Of a DNA stretch of 11,194 nucleotides, positions 1 through 7,095 are shown piece by piece (the first letter of the stretch is position 1; each line of letters begins with the position of its first letter). This DNA comes from Sulfurimonas sp. (lineage in GTDB: Bacteria; Campylobacterota; Campylobacteria; Campylobacterales; Sulfurimonadaceae): NCBI GenBank assembly GCA_002733945.2, contig NVXO02000010.1, forward strand, positions 61,179 through 72,372, given 5' to 3'. A program made the translations under genes and the position numbers. The notes under the pieces are model-generated. The model saw only the letters and a program-made list of their open reading frames with translations. It had not been told where the DNA came from and ran no database searches.

Positions 1-401
1 TGACTATCATTGGTGCTGCTTGGATTTTACTCATTATGCATTATCATACTTCAATGCCTGCCATGATGGGTTTCATTCTCCTATCAGGTATTATTGTTAA
101 CAATGCCATTTTGCTTATCCACTTTGCGATGGAAAAGATGCAAGAGGGCATGGCCAAACGCGAGGCTATGTTTGAGAGTATTCGTATTCGTACTCGTCCT
201 GTTCTTATGACGGCTATGGCTGTATCTGCTGGTATGCTTCCTGTTGCAATGGGTTCAGCAATTGGTTTAGAGCGTTTAGCTCCACTTGGTGCAGTTGCTA
301 TTGGTGGACTTATGGTTGGAACTTTTTTAACACTTCTCTTTATTCCTTTGATGTTTATCTGGACTATGAGCGAAGATGAGATGAAAGAAGAAGAGTTTTA
401 A
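1..401 (+). CDS. RND family efflux transporter, C-terminal end (partial)
   Basis: This is the last 132 or so residues of an inner-membrane RND (resistance-nodulation-division) pump, which uses the proton gradient to export drugs, metals or other small molecules through a tripartite envelope complex. The reading frame is open from the window edge, so the Met codon at 36 is internal. Visible family signatures are the transmembrane stretch SGIIVNNAILLIHF, a short cytoplasmic loop with RIRTRPVLMTA, and two further hydrophobic helices with LAPLGAVAIGGLMVGTFLTL, ending in an acidic cytoplasmic tail (SEDEMKEEEF). The VNNAILL motif resembles the HAE (drug/hydrophobe) and related groups more than the CzcA heavy-metal group, but the substrate cannot be told from this fragment. 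The rest of the gene and any membrane-fusion or outer-membrane partners would lie to the left. Identification of the superfamily is secure; the subtype is not. Confidence 0.9.
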   Translation, partial: TIIGAAWILLIMHYHTSMPAMMGFILLSGIIVNNAILLIHFAMEKMQEGMAKREAMFESIRIRTRPVLMTAMAVSAGMLPVAMGSAIGLERLAPLGAVAIGGLMVGTFLTLLFIPLMFIWTMSEDEMKEEEF

Positions 402-424
402 CACAGTAGTAAATACAACTTTGA

Positions 425-430
425 TATAAT
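425..430 (+). promoter_or_regulatory. Sigma-70 type -10 box for hemL operon
   Basis: A perfect TATAAT lies 30 bp before the hemL start, in the context TTTGATATAATATG. Campylobacterota housekeeping promoters typically have a strong extended -10 and no conserved -35, and I see no good -35 here. Transcription would start near 437, giving a leader of roughly 23 nt with AAAGG at 446-450 as the ribosome binding site. It sits in the 58 bp between the RND gene and hemL, so hemL is probably transcribed independently of the pump. Confidence 0.6.
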
Positions 431-459
431 ATGCAAAAATATTACAAAGGTCTTTATAC

Positions 460-1752
460 ATGAGTACAAACGCATCGATAAAAGCATTCGAAGAAGCACA
501 AAACTTAATCCCCGGTGGTGTTAACTCACCAGTTCGTGCATTTAGCAGTGTTGGTGGAACACCTATCTTTATCTCCGAAGGTGAGGGTGCCTACCTTACA
601 GATATAGATGGAAATAAATATGTAGATTTTGTTCAGTCTTGGGGACCTCTAATCTTCGGTCATAGAGATGAGACAATAGAAAAAGCAGTTATAGAAGCGG
701 TACGACATGGACTCTCTTTTGGTGCGCCAACACAGGCAGAAACAGAATTGGCAAAACTTGTTATAGGCTTTTTTGATTCTATTGACAAGGTACGTTTCGT
801 ATCTTCTGGAACTGAAGCTGTTATGTCAGCTATTCGTTTAGCTCGTGGTTTTACTCATCGTGATGACATTGTTAAATTTACTGGTTGTTATCATGGACAC
901 TCCGACGCACTACTTGTTGAAGCAGGATCAGGTGCTGCAACTTTTGGTAACCCATCTAGTCCAGGTGTTCCTGCTGATTTTACAAAACATACACTTTTAG
1001 CCGAGTACAACAACATAGAGAGCGTTAAGAAGTGTTTTGCAGATAGTAGTGATATAGCCTGCGTAATCATAGAACCAATAGCGGGAAATATGGGACTAGT
1101 CCCAGCAGACAAAGAATTTTTACACGCTCTTCGTAAACTGTGTGATGAAAACGGTACATTACTCATTTTTGATGAAGTTATGAGTGGCTTTCGTGGAACT
1201 ATAAATGGTGCAGAGGCTCTAACGGGAGTTATTCCAGACTTAGTGACACTTGGTAAGGTTATTGGTGGTGGTATGCCAGTTGGTGCCTTTGGTGGTCGTC
1301 GTGAAATCATGGCAGAATTAAGCCCAGAAGGTCCAGTATATCAGGCCGGAACACTTAGTGGAAACCCAGTAGCGATGGCAGCAGGATTTGCAGCCTTAAC
1401 AAAACTAAAGAAAAATGCAAGAGTTATGGCAGTTTTACAAGAGAGAGCAAAGACTCTAGTAAATGGCATGCAAAAAGTGGCAGCTGATCTTGGCATAACT
1501 ATGCAAGTAGATTTTAGAGGAAGTATGTTTGGATTTTTCTTTAATGAAAAACCTGTAAAAAACTTTGCTGATGCAGCTTCGAGCGATGCAGAACTCTTCG
1601 CAAAATTTCATGCAGGAATGTTAAAAGAGGGTTACTACTTCGCATGCTCATTATATGAAACAGGATTTATCTCAACGGCGACAACTGATGTGATGATAGA
1701 GGATACTATAAAAGCTGCGGCTAAGGTACTTGGAGAAATTAAAAATGGCTAA
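460..1752 (+). CDS. hemL: Glutamate-1-semialdehyde 2,1-aminomutase
   Basis: HemL is a cytoplasmic PLP enzyme that moves the amino group of glutamate-1-semialdehyde to give 5-aminolevulinate, the second dedicated step of the C5 tetrapyrrole pathway (heme, siroheme, cobalamin). The 430 residues match the usual family length. The N-terminus [12 protein letters not shown], the phosphate-binding [15 protein letters not shown], the [11 protein letters not shown] segment, the [12 protein letters not shown] block with the cofactor-contacting Asp, and the Schiff-base lysine in [17 protein letters not shown] (Lys266 here, Lys265 in the E. coli enzyme by recall) are all present. The C-terminal [14 protein letters not shown] is also typical. 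The start at ATG 460 is supported by AAAGG nine bases upstream. The gene heads an operon: the next gene begins inside its last codons. No defect is visible. Confidence 0.98.
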   Translation: MSTNASIKAFEEAQNLIPGGVNSPVRAFSSVGGTPIFISEGEGAYLTDIDGNKYVDFVQSWGPLIFGHRDETIEKAVIEAVRHGLSFGAPTQAETELAKLVIGFFDSIDKVRFVSSGTEAVMSAIRLARGFTHRDDIVKFTGCYHGHSDALLVEAGSGAATFGNPSSPGVPADFTKHTLLAEYNNIESVKKCFADSSDIACVIIEPIAGNMGLVPADKEFLHALRKLCDENGTLLIFDEVMSGFRGTINGAEALTGVIPDLVTLGKVIGGGMPVGAFGGRREIMAELSPEGPVYQAGTLSGNPVAMAAGFAALTKLKKNARVMAVLQERAKTLVNGMQKVAADLGITMQVDFRGSMFGFFFNEKPVKNFADAASSDAELFAKFHAGMLKEGYYFACSLYETGFISTATTDVMIEDTIKAAAKVLGEIKNG

Positions 1753-2113
1753 GGAAGTGAATGATAAAGCTGACAAGATAAATAGCGAAGATAGAGAGGA
1801 TGACCTGGGTCATAAACCACGAATAAAGCCTATAATAGAAGCAGCTGATGGACTCTCTCTTGGTATATCTATGGTAGTAGCCGTTTTAATGGGTGTTGGA
1901 ATCGGTTGGTTACTTAAAAGTCTTACTGAAGTGTCTTGGACTTTCTGGATAGGTGTAGGTATAGGTATAGCTGCTGCAATTTTAAATGTATATAAAGCAT
2001 ATGCCAAAGAGTATAAAGCTTACGAAGAGTTAGCAAAAGAGCCTCGTTATGCTATAAAAAAACAACTCGATGATGATGAGGACGATGATGAGTATTCTCA
2101 AAAGAATTACTAG
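1745..2113 (+). CDS. AtpZ/AtpI-like two-helix membrane protein
   Basis: This 122-residue protein resembles the AtpZ/AtpI family (ATP-synthase gene-1 type), small inner-membrane proteins linked to assembly or Mg/Ca supply of the F1Fo ATP synthase. It has a charged N-terminus (1-35), a helix at about 37-57 ([20 protein letters not shown]), a short loop, a second glycine-rich helix at about 65-84 ([22 protein letters not shown]), a charged amphipathic stretch, and a striking acidic tail (DDDEDDDE, 109-116). ATG 1745 was chosen over an in-frame TTG at 1730 because GGAG (1732-1735) lies nine bases before it and downstream of the TTG. The gene overlaps hemL by 8 bp, so the two are probably translationally coupled. 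No ATP synthase genes are visible nearby, so a role with that enzyme is family inference only. Confidence 0.8.
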   Translation: MAKEVNDKADKINSEDREDDLGHKPRIKPIIEAADGLSLGISMVVAVLMGVGIGWLLKSLTEVSWTFWIGVGIGIAAAILNVYKAYAKEYKAYEELAKEPRYAIKKQLDDDEDDDEYSQKNY

Positions 2114-2603
2114 TATACTTGTTTTCTCTGAGGCCTTAGTCCTCTCTTGCGCATTCTATTCAAAAGTGTTTTATATAAATGCACAAGTCGCATACCTTAG
2201 TTCACTATTTGTCATTATTGGTGCATCTTTAGCATATAAAAAGATGGTTATTACGAAGGTTGACTCTAAGACTTATGAAAGTGATAGGGATTTGCTTGAC
2301 ACTATTGAAGATCCTCATGGTCTTTATGAGGAGGATAGCATAAACGAAGCTCCTGCAGAGGAGTTAGATCTTAAAACTATTGTCAAAGAAGAAAAAGCAA
2401 AGATCAAAACATTTAGTATAAAAAGTATGAAGCATGGTGTTAGAGGTAGTGTTTCTGTCTTTAGAATAGTGCCTTATATATTTTTAGTTTTAGGTTTTAT
2501 AGTGCTAAAGAACAATAATATACTAGAGCTAAGTGTTTATCTACCATCTCTATTGATTGGAATTGTAGCGGGATCTTTAGTATCTAAAGAGATTGCGCAC
2601 TAA
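2088..2603 (+). CDS. Unrecognised four-helix membrane protein
   Basis: I do not recognise this 171-residue protein. It shows four hydrophobic segments, at about 6-26, 33-52, 126-142 and 147-166, arranged as two hairpins separated by a 70-residue hydrophilic, acidic region (about 56-108, with ESDRDLLDTIEDPH and EEDSINEAPAEE) that is probably cytoplasmic. Several in-frame ATGs occur from 2070; 2088 was chosen because TGAGGA (2077-2082) sits about six bases upstream, while earlier starts would place that site inside or too close to the gene. It overlaps the AtpZ-like gene by 26 bp in another frame, which argues for co-translation and perhaps a shared membrane role. An AtpI-like function is conceivable from topology and neighbourhood, but no diagnostic motif supports it. 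The stop overlaps that of the convergent gene by 3 bp. Confidence 0.8.
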   Translation: MSILKRITSILVFSEALVLSCAFYSKVFYINAQVAYLSSLFVIIGASLAYKKMVITKVDSKTYESDRDLLDTIEDPHGLYEEDSINEAPAEELDLKTIVKEEKAKIKTFSIKSMKHGVRGSVSVFRIVPYIFLVLGFIVLKNNNILELSVYLPSLLIGIVAGSLVSKEIAH

Positions 2604-3283
2604 GCAGTAATCATAGGAATATTTATAGTGAGACTAGAAGATATTTCTATGTAGAAGTTGTTGTTTTCGGCAAGAGCTTTAAGTTCTGTACTCTGTTTCG
2701 TGTTAATGTTTTTTGCATTTACAGAGATAGAAAAGATACTATACTTCTTTCCATCATATTTAATATGTTCACCCACTCTATAAAAAACTTTCGTGTCTAT
2801 CGTCTCATTTTCTTCTACGCAATCATACATTTTATTAAGTACTTTTATAAGCTTGTTTGAGTTGACTATTATTTCCGGGATGGTGGGATCATAAGATTTT
2901 GTATATGTGATAGGTGAACTTATACTATGTGTAGCGATACAGAGATCGGTGATGGTGAAGATATTTGTTAGTTCACCTTCTGGCTTGTGTGTGTTTAGTT
3001 TGAAAGAAGGGGCCTGATAGAGTTTAATCCCTATCTGCTCTTCATCTTTATATCCTACAGTTACCCCAAAAAATTTATAACGTCCATACACTAGTTCTAT
3101 AAAAGTAGTTTTAAAGCCAAAGTTTACACTTGCATAGACTTTGGCTAGTTCAAAAAGAGCAGAGGGAGTTATAGCACCGAGGAGAAACTGAGCCTCAGAA
3201 TTTGCAGAGATGATTTTCCCATTTTCATTAAATACTATAAAAGGGTTGTAATCATACTCTAACCACTGTTGCTCAAAATTCAT
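2600..3283 (-). CDS. Protein with PAS-like N-terminus and degenerate histidine-kinase-like C-terminus
   Basis: This 227-residue soluble protein has no function I can name. Residues about 7-95 look like a PAS sensor fold (NPFIVFNENGKIISANSEA, then strands ending GVTVGYKDEEQIGIKLYQ). Residues about 130-225 read like a histidine-kinase ATPase domain with the catalytic parts lost: DPTIPEIIVNSNKLIKVLNK matches the stretch leading into the N box, and the end (LKALAENNNFYIEISSSLTINIPM) matches the closing strands of such domains. However, the N-box Asn is replaced (NKMYDC) and no DxGxG or GxGxG loop exists, so kinase activity is unlikely. It begins 13 bp after the rpoD stop with only a weak AGG ribosome site, implying co-transcription with rpoD. 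A regulatory partner role is speculative. Confidence 0.75.
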   Translation of the reverse strand: MNFEQQWLEYDYNPFIVFNENGKIISANSEAQFLLGAITPSALFELAKVYASVNFGFKTTFIELVYGRYKFFGVTVGYKDEEQIGIKLYQAPSFKLNTHKPEGELTNIFTITDLCIATHSISSPITYTKSYDPTIPEIIVNSNKLIKVLNKMYDCVEENETIDTKVFYRVGEHIKYDGKKYSIFSISVNAKNINTKQSTELKALAENNNFYIEISSSLTINIPMITA

Positions 3284-3296
3284 ATGTTAAATACGC

Positions 3297-5174
3297 CTAC
3301 TCTTCTATGTAGTTTTTAAGACGACGACCTACTTTAGGGTGTTTAAGTTTTTTGATAGCAGAAGACTCGATTTGGCGAACACGCTCACGAGTTACACTTA
3401 ACTCTTTACCGATTTCTTCTAAAGTTCTATCACTCTCATCATCCATTATTCCAAAACGTAGTTTGATAACTGCTTTTTCACGCTCGTTAAGTTGATCAAG
3501 TACAGTCTCAATTTGTTCACGTAAATCATCTTTGAGTATAGCGTCAGCAGGGGAAACTGAAGTCTTATCTTCAATAAAGTCTCCAAAACGACCATCTTCT
3601 TCACTACCAATTGGTGCTTCAAGAGATATTGGCTCTTTAGTGATTTTGATAACATTTTTAACTTTTTCAACTGAAAGACCAACCTCTTCAGCAATTGTAT
3701 CAACATCCGGCTCTTTCCCATTTTCTTGGAGGTGTTTACGCATGATTTTATTGATACGGTTAATAGTCTCAATCATATGAATAGGAATACGAATAGTACG
3801 TGCTTGGTCAGCAATAGCACGTGAGATTGCTTGACGAATCCACCATGTTGCATAAGTAGAGAACTTATAACCTTTTTGGTATTCAAACTTATCAACAGCT
3901 TTCATAAGACCAATATTTCCTTCTTGGATAAGGTCAAGGAAAGGTAAACCACGGTTTGTATAACGCTTAGCGATAGATACAACTAAACGAAGATTTGATT
4001 TCGCCATTTTAGTTTTACTTATTTCAGAGATATTTTTACCACGTTTAATCTGCTCTAAAATATCAAACAGTTTCTCAGGTTCCATGTCAAAAGAGTTTTT
4101 AGAAGCTTCTTTTGTCTGAACAAGTTTTTTGATTTCCATATATGTAGAAACCATAGTTGCTTCTGGAACCATGTTTGCGATATCTTCTTTGTTTAGTTCT
4201 TGAATCTTACTTACTAGTACATTGTGATTAGCTTTTAGTGCATCATTAAAAAGTGGAAGTTTATACTCAAGACGCTTAAGTTCTTTGTCATAACCATCAT
4301 CACTCTTAAGTGCTGTCTCCATTGCTTTAACAAGTTCGTTTATAAGTTTTGAAGTTGGTCCTAAATCTAGGAGTTTTTCTTTAAGTGCAGCTTTTTTGAA
4401 AGTTACACCTAAAAAATAGTTGATAATTTCTTCAGTTAAATCACCATCAAGTGTCTCAGGTGCTTTTTCTGTTAGTTTTATCCACTCTTTTTTTGCTTTT
4501 TCAAGAGCTTTAAAACTAGTAGATACTTTTTCAACTCTTGTTTTATCTTTAGCAGTAAGGTTTTTTTCTACTACTTTTACTTCAGTTGTCGTTGCTGCTG
4601 CATCATCAGTACTACTTGTAGTTGTGTCATCTGTCTCTTCTTTTTCATCTTCAAAAGATCTAAAAAGTTCTTTAACGCGACGTTCACGATTTATAAGAGG
4701 TTCTTTGTAGTCTAAGATAAACTCTATAAGATAAGGAACAGAACAGATAGCATCGATAATGATACTTTCTCCACCTTCTATCTTTTTACTAATCTCTATC
4801 TCTTCTTCTTTAGTAAGCAAAGGAATTTGACCCATTTCACGAAGGTACATACGTACAGGTGAGTCCGAACGTGACCACTCTAAGAGTTCATGTTCTTTAA
4901 GGATGTCAAATTTATCACTCTCATTATCTTCAAGCATTTTTCTCTGTGCAGTGCGACGAGCTTCTGCTTCTTGATCATTGAGTCTTTTAGCTTGTTCACT
5001 AGAAGTATAGATACATTTTTTATTTTTGGTTAAAAGTTTTAAAATATTTTTAGCCTGAGCGGCTGAGGGTTGTTTTTCAAAAAGCTCTATTAGAGATTCA
5101 TAAGTAACACAATCTTTACCCTTGTGTTCTTCGAAAAATGTCTCTATTGCTTTGTTGAGTTCTTTAGCTGTCAT
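3297..5174 (-). CDS. rpoD: RNA polymerase housekeeping sigma factor RpoD (sigma-70)
   Basis: This is the primary sigma factor that gives RNA polymerase its specificity for most growth-phase promoters. At 625 residues it is a full group 1 protein. An N-terminal region 1.1-like segment covers about 1-80. Region 1.2 is at about 103-136 ([19 protein letters not shown]). A long helical non-conserved insert follows (about 137-385), including a Thr/Ser/Asp-rich linker near 181-197. Region 2 is at 386-470 with [28 protein letters not shown] and the -10-reading [14 protein letters not shown]. Region 3 runs from about 471 to 545. Region 4 ends in the -35-reading helix-turn-helix ([20 protein letters not shown], 584-603). 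ATG 5174 fits region 1.1 and has GGAG 11 bases upstream. It is divergent from flgF and followed by the PAS-like gene. Confidence 0.98.
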   Translation of the reverse strand: MTAKELNKAIETFFEEHKGKDCVTYESLIELFEKQPSAAQAKNILKLLTKNKKCIYTSSEQAKRLNDQEAEARRTAQRKMLEDNESDKFDILKEHELLEWSRSDSPVRMYLREMGQIPLLTKEEEIEISKKIEGGESIIIDAICSVPYLIEFILDYKEPLINRERRVKELFRSFEDEKEETDDTTTSSTDDAAATTTEVKVVEKNLTAKDKTRVEKVSTSFKALEKAKKEWIKLTEKAPETLDGDLTEEIINYFLGVTFKKAALKEKLLDLGPTSKLINELVKAMETALKSDDGYDKELKRLEYKLPLFNDALKANHNVLVSKIQELNKEDIANMVPEATMVSTYMEIKKLVQTKEASKNSFDMEPEKLFDILEQIKRGKNISEISKTKMAKSNLRLVVSIAKRYTNRGLPFLDLIQEGNIGLMKAVDKFEYQKGYKFSTYATWWIRQAISRAIADQARTIRIPIHMIETINRINKIMRKHLQENGKEPDVDTIAEEVGLSVEKVKNVIKITKEPISLEAPIGSEEDGRFGDFIEDKTSVSPADAILKDDLREQIETVLDQLNEREKAVIKLRFGIMDDESDRTLEEIGKELSVTRERVRQIESSAIKKLKHPKVGRRLKNYIEE

Positions 5175-5177
5175 ATG

Positions 5178-5189
5178 GGAGTATGCTCC
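5178..5189 (-). promoter_or_regulatory. Small hairpin over the rpoD ribosome binding site
   Basis: On the rpoD mRNA the only good Shine-Dalgarno, GGAG, is followed by CATA and then CUCC, so it can fold into a four-base-pair G/C-rich stem with a four-base loop directly before the start codon (5172-5174). The SD-to-ATG spacing is long, at 11 bases. The stem could mask the ribosome site, or its folding could simply shorten the effective distance. It is short and may have no role. Confidence 0.3.
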
Positions 5190-5215
5190 AGTGAATTAAG
5201 TGTTTTTAAAGGTGG

Positions 5216-5221
5216 ATTATA
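5216..5221 (-). promoter_or_regulatory. Sigma-70 type -10 box for rpoD
   Basis: On the minus strand TATAAT appears in the context TAGGTATAATCC, 41 bp before the rpoD start codon. It resembles the -10 elements before hemL and leuD in this window (GATATAAT). Transcription would begin near 5209 with a leader of about 35 nt. No conserved -35 is seen, which is normal for this phylum. Confidence 0.6.
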
Positions 5222-5265
5222 CCTAAAATAAATTAATGAATGCTGAAATATATCTAAAATTATGC

Positions 5266-5282
5266 TTGGAACACTCTTTGCT
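5266..5282 (+). promoter_or_regulatory. Sigma-54 (RpoN) promoter for flgF-flgG
   Basis: The sequence TTGGAAC, five bases, TTGCT matches the -24/-12 sigma-54 consensus (TTGGCAC-N5-TTGCW) with one mismatch. GG is at 5268-5269 and GC at 5280-5281, exactly the required spacing. Transcription would start about 12 bases after the GC, near 5293, leaving a leader of about 29 nt that contains AAGGG at 5311-5315. In Campylobacter and Helicobacter, rod and hook genes are sigma-54 dependent and activated by the FlgS/FlgR system, so this assigns flgF-flgG to that middle class. It also excludes ATG 5262 as the gene start. Confidence 0.8.
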
Positions 5283-5321
5283 TTTAGTATATTAATATAC
5301 AAAGTAAAACAAGGGTTATAT

Positions 5322-6146
5322 ATGCAAACAGGCTACTATGCAGCTGCTGCTGGAATGGTGACACAGTTTAATAAACTTGACACAATCGCAAATAATTTAG
5401 CAAATGTAAATACAGTTGGATTTAAAGAAGATAACCTTGTTATAGGTGATTTCATGCGTATCTATCAAGAAAAACGCGATGATTTGCCTAACGCAAATCA
5501 AACAAAAGAGGGTGCTGCCTTTATTAACCGTACGATGACAAGAGCACCAAAAATAGTAGATGCCTTTACAAACCATAGTATGGGTACTATGCAAAAAACA
5601 TCAAATCCTTTAGACTTTGCACTCTCTAGTGAGGGAACATTCTTTGCTGTTAAAACTCCACTAGGCGTAAGACTTACTCGTGATGGAAGTTTTACAAAAA
5701 ATGATGAGGGTGTTCTTATTACTAAGCAAGGTTACGAAGTTTTAGCAGATGAGTATTTAACAACGGGCAAAGGTAAAATCAGCTTTACAAGTGATGATAG
5801 TATTATCGTTGCTGATAAAAATGGTCAAATGGCTACAAATATTCCAAACAGTAGTAAGTTGACACCAAATAAGAAACTTTTAATAGCACAGCCAAAAGAT
5901 CTCTCTTTACTTAAAAAAGAGGGTAATGGTTTGTACTCATTTGGTGATATAAAGAACATTACTGATCTTAAGAGTAGTGGTGTTGTTCAACAAGGTTTTG
6001 TGGAAAAAAGTAATGTAAATGCTGTAAAAATGATGACACAACTTATTGAAACAAATCGTTTAGTTGGTATGTATCAAAAAGCAATGAGTACTCAGATGGA
6101 CGATATGAATAGAGATGCAATTGAGAAACTCGCTAGAAAATCTTAA
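5322..6146 (+). CDS. flgF: Flagellar basal-body rod protein, FlgF-like (FlgG2)
   Basis: This is a 274-residue flagellar rod/hook-family protein. It is exported through the flagellar type III apparatus and built into the periplasmic rod. The N-terminal domain has the family signature TIANNLANVNTVGFKEDN (21-38), the middle carries SSEGTFFAVKTPLGVRLTRDG (102-122), and the C-terminal QGFVEKSNVNAVKMMTQLIETNR plus coiled tail is characteristic. It is more divergent than the following FlgG, and in Campylobacter the equivalent is often called FlgG2; FlgF is the likely role as it precedes FlgG. The start at ATG 5322 has AAGGG six bases upstream and gives the standard MQTGYYAAAAGM opening. An upstream in-frame ATG at 5262 lies before the predicted transcription start and is rejected. 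There is no cleaved signal peptide, as expected for a type III substrate. Confidence 0.88.
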   Translation: MQTGYYAAAAGMVTQFNKLDTIANNLANVNTVGFKEDNLVIGDFMRIYQEKRDDLPNANQTKEGAAFINRTMTRAPKIVDAFTNHSMGTMQKTSNPLDFALSSEGTFFAVKTPLGVRLTRDGSFTKNDEGVLITKQGYEVLADEYLTTGKGKISFTSDDSIIVADKNGQMATNIPNSSKLTPNKKLLIAQPKDLSLLKKEGNGLYSFGDIKNITDLKSSGVVQQGFVEKSNVNAVKMMTQLIETNRLVGMYQKAMSTQMDDMNRDAIEKLARKS

Positions 6147-6169
6147 ATAAAAAAGGAAATTAAAATACT

Positions 6170-6958
6170 ATGATGCAATCACTCTACACCGCTTCGACGG
6201 GAATGTTAGCAATGCAAACACAAATAGACACTACGGCAAATAATATAGCCAATGTTAATACAATAGGTTTTAAAAAGTCTCGTGCAGAATTTGCAGACCT
6301 TATGTACAGTGTTATGGAGTATGCAGGTACTTCTACTTCAGATGTAACAAAGAGTCCTACCGGTATAGAAGTAGGTTTAGGTGTTCGTGCAACAGCTATT
6401 AATAAGATATTTGCAGAGGGTTCACTCAAGCAAACAGATAATCAACTTGATTTAGCCATTACAGGACGAGGTTTCTTTAAACTTGAGCTTCCTGATGGTA
6501 CAGAGACATACTCTAGAAACGGTGCACTAAAAGTTGACCAAGACGGTACAATGGTAAACTCTGATGGTTATAAACTGATTCCTGAGATTGTTGTTCCGCC
6601 TGATGCTACAAACATTAGTATAGGTACTGATGGTACTGTTACCGTTATCCAACCAGGGCAGGTTCAAGCTGCTGTAATTGGACAGATTCAAACTACAAAC
6701 TTTATAAATCCAGCTGGACTTCACTCTCTTGGAGACAACCTTTACCTTGAAACTGATAGTTCGGGTCAACCAGTAGAAGGTATCCCTGGTGTTGATGGTT
6801 TAGGAACACTGAGACAAGGTTTTGTTGAGCTCTCAAATGTTGAGTTAGTTGTTGAACTAACAGACCTTATTACAGGGCAACGAGCCTATGATTCTAACTC
6901 AAAAGTAATCACAACAAGTGATGAAATGCTCCAAACTACTAATAATCTTAAAAGATAA
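6170..6958 (+). CDS. flgG: Flagellar basal-body distal rod protein FlgG
   Basis: FlgG forms the distal rod that passes through the peptidoglycan and outer-membrane rings, linking the motor to the hook. The 262-residue length is standard. The sequence begins with the typical SLYTASTGMLAMQTQIDTTANN and continues IANVNTIGFKKSRAEF (25-40). The segment GVRATAINKIFAEGSLKQTDNQLDLAITGRGFF and the C-terminal QGFVELSNVELVVELTDLITGQRAYDSNSK are close to FlgG from many bacteria. The gene follows flgF by 23 bp. AAGGA at 6153-6157 supports ATG 6170, although the 12-base spacing is long, and an ATG at 6173 is an alternative that changes only one residue. It should share the sigma-54 promoter of flgF. Confidence 0.96.
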   Translation: MMQSLYTASTGMLAMQTQIDTTANNIANVNTIGFKKSRAEFADLMYSVMEYAGTSTSDVTKSPTGIEVGLGVRATAINKIFAEGSLKQTDNQLDLAITGRGFFKLELPDGTETYSRNGALKVDQDGTMVNSDGYKLIPEIVVPPDATNISIGTDGTVTVIQPGQVQAAVIGQIQTTNFINPAGLHSLGDNLYLETDSSGQPVEGIPGVDGLGTLRQGFVELSNVELVVELTDLITGQRAYDSNSKVITTSDEMLQTTNNLKR

Positions 6959-6973
6959 GTAACACTTTAAAAT

Positions 6974-7001
6974 AGGCTTGATACTTTTTAATATCAAGTC
7001 T
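6974..7001 (+). terminator. Stem-loop after flgG, possible weak terminator
   Basis: An inverted repeat of CTTGATA (6977-6983) and TATCAAG (6992-6998) can be extended by a G-U, a G-C and an A-U pair to about ten base pairs around an eight-base loop containing TTTTT. It begins 15 bp after the flgG stop, the right place to end the flagellar transcript before the leuD promoter. The stem is AT-rich and has no clear U-tract after it (TAGCATCTTCC follows), so it may be an mRNA-end stabiliser or a poor terminator rather than a classic intrinsic terminator. Confidence 0.4.
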
Positions 7002-7050
7002 TAGCATCTTCCTAGAAAAAACTTTCATAAAACTAAAATCAAAAATTGGA

Positions 7051-7056
7051 TATAAT
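7051..7056 (+). promoter_or_regulatory. Sigma-70 type -10 box for the leuD operon
   Basis: TATAAT in the context TTGGATATAATCAC lies about 37 bp before leuD, in the 134-137 bp gap after flgG. The same GATATAAT core occurs before hemL. The predicted start is near 7063. It is probably the promoter of the whole leuD-to-trmL run, since no later gap is long enough for an obvious promoter. I see no leader peptide or attenuator. Confidence 0.6.
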
Positions 7057-7095
7057 CACAAAATTATTTAATAAAATATATATTAGGATTTTATG

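Noticed and set aside
36..401. A complete 121-residue protein starting at ATG 36
   Set aside because: The frame is open to the left edge and the sequence is the interior of an RND pump, so this Met is internal.
891..1310. 139-codon minus-strand open frame inside hemL
   Set aside because: It lies antisense to highly conserved hemL codons, has no recognisable domain and is explained by hemL codon bias.
3446..3772. 108-codon minus-strand frame inside rpoD, and plus-strand frames at 3532-3780 and 4420-4710
   Set aside because: All overlap rpoD; their composition (runs of Ser, Val, Leu, Lys) is that of shadow frames.
4570..4640. Ser/Thr/Asp/Ala-rich stretch of rpoD as an insertion or low-quality sequence
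   Set aside because: It stays in frame and lies in the non-conserved region of sigma-70, where variable linkers are normal.
5322..6958. flgF and flgG as a recent tandem duplication
   Set aside because: They share only the conserved rod-protein ends and differ greatly in the middle; the pair is an old and standard arrangement.
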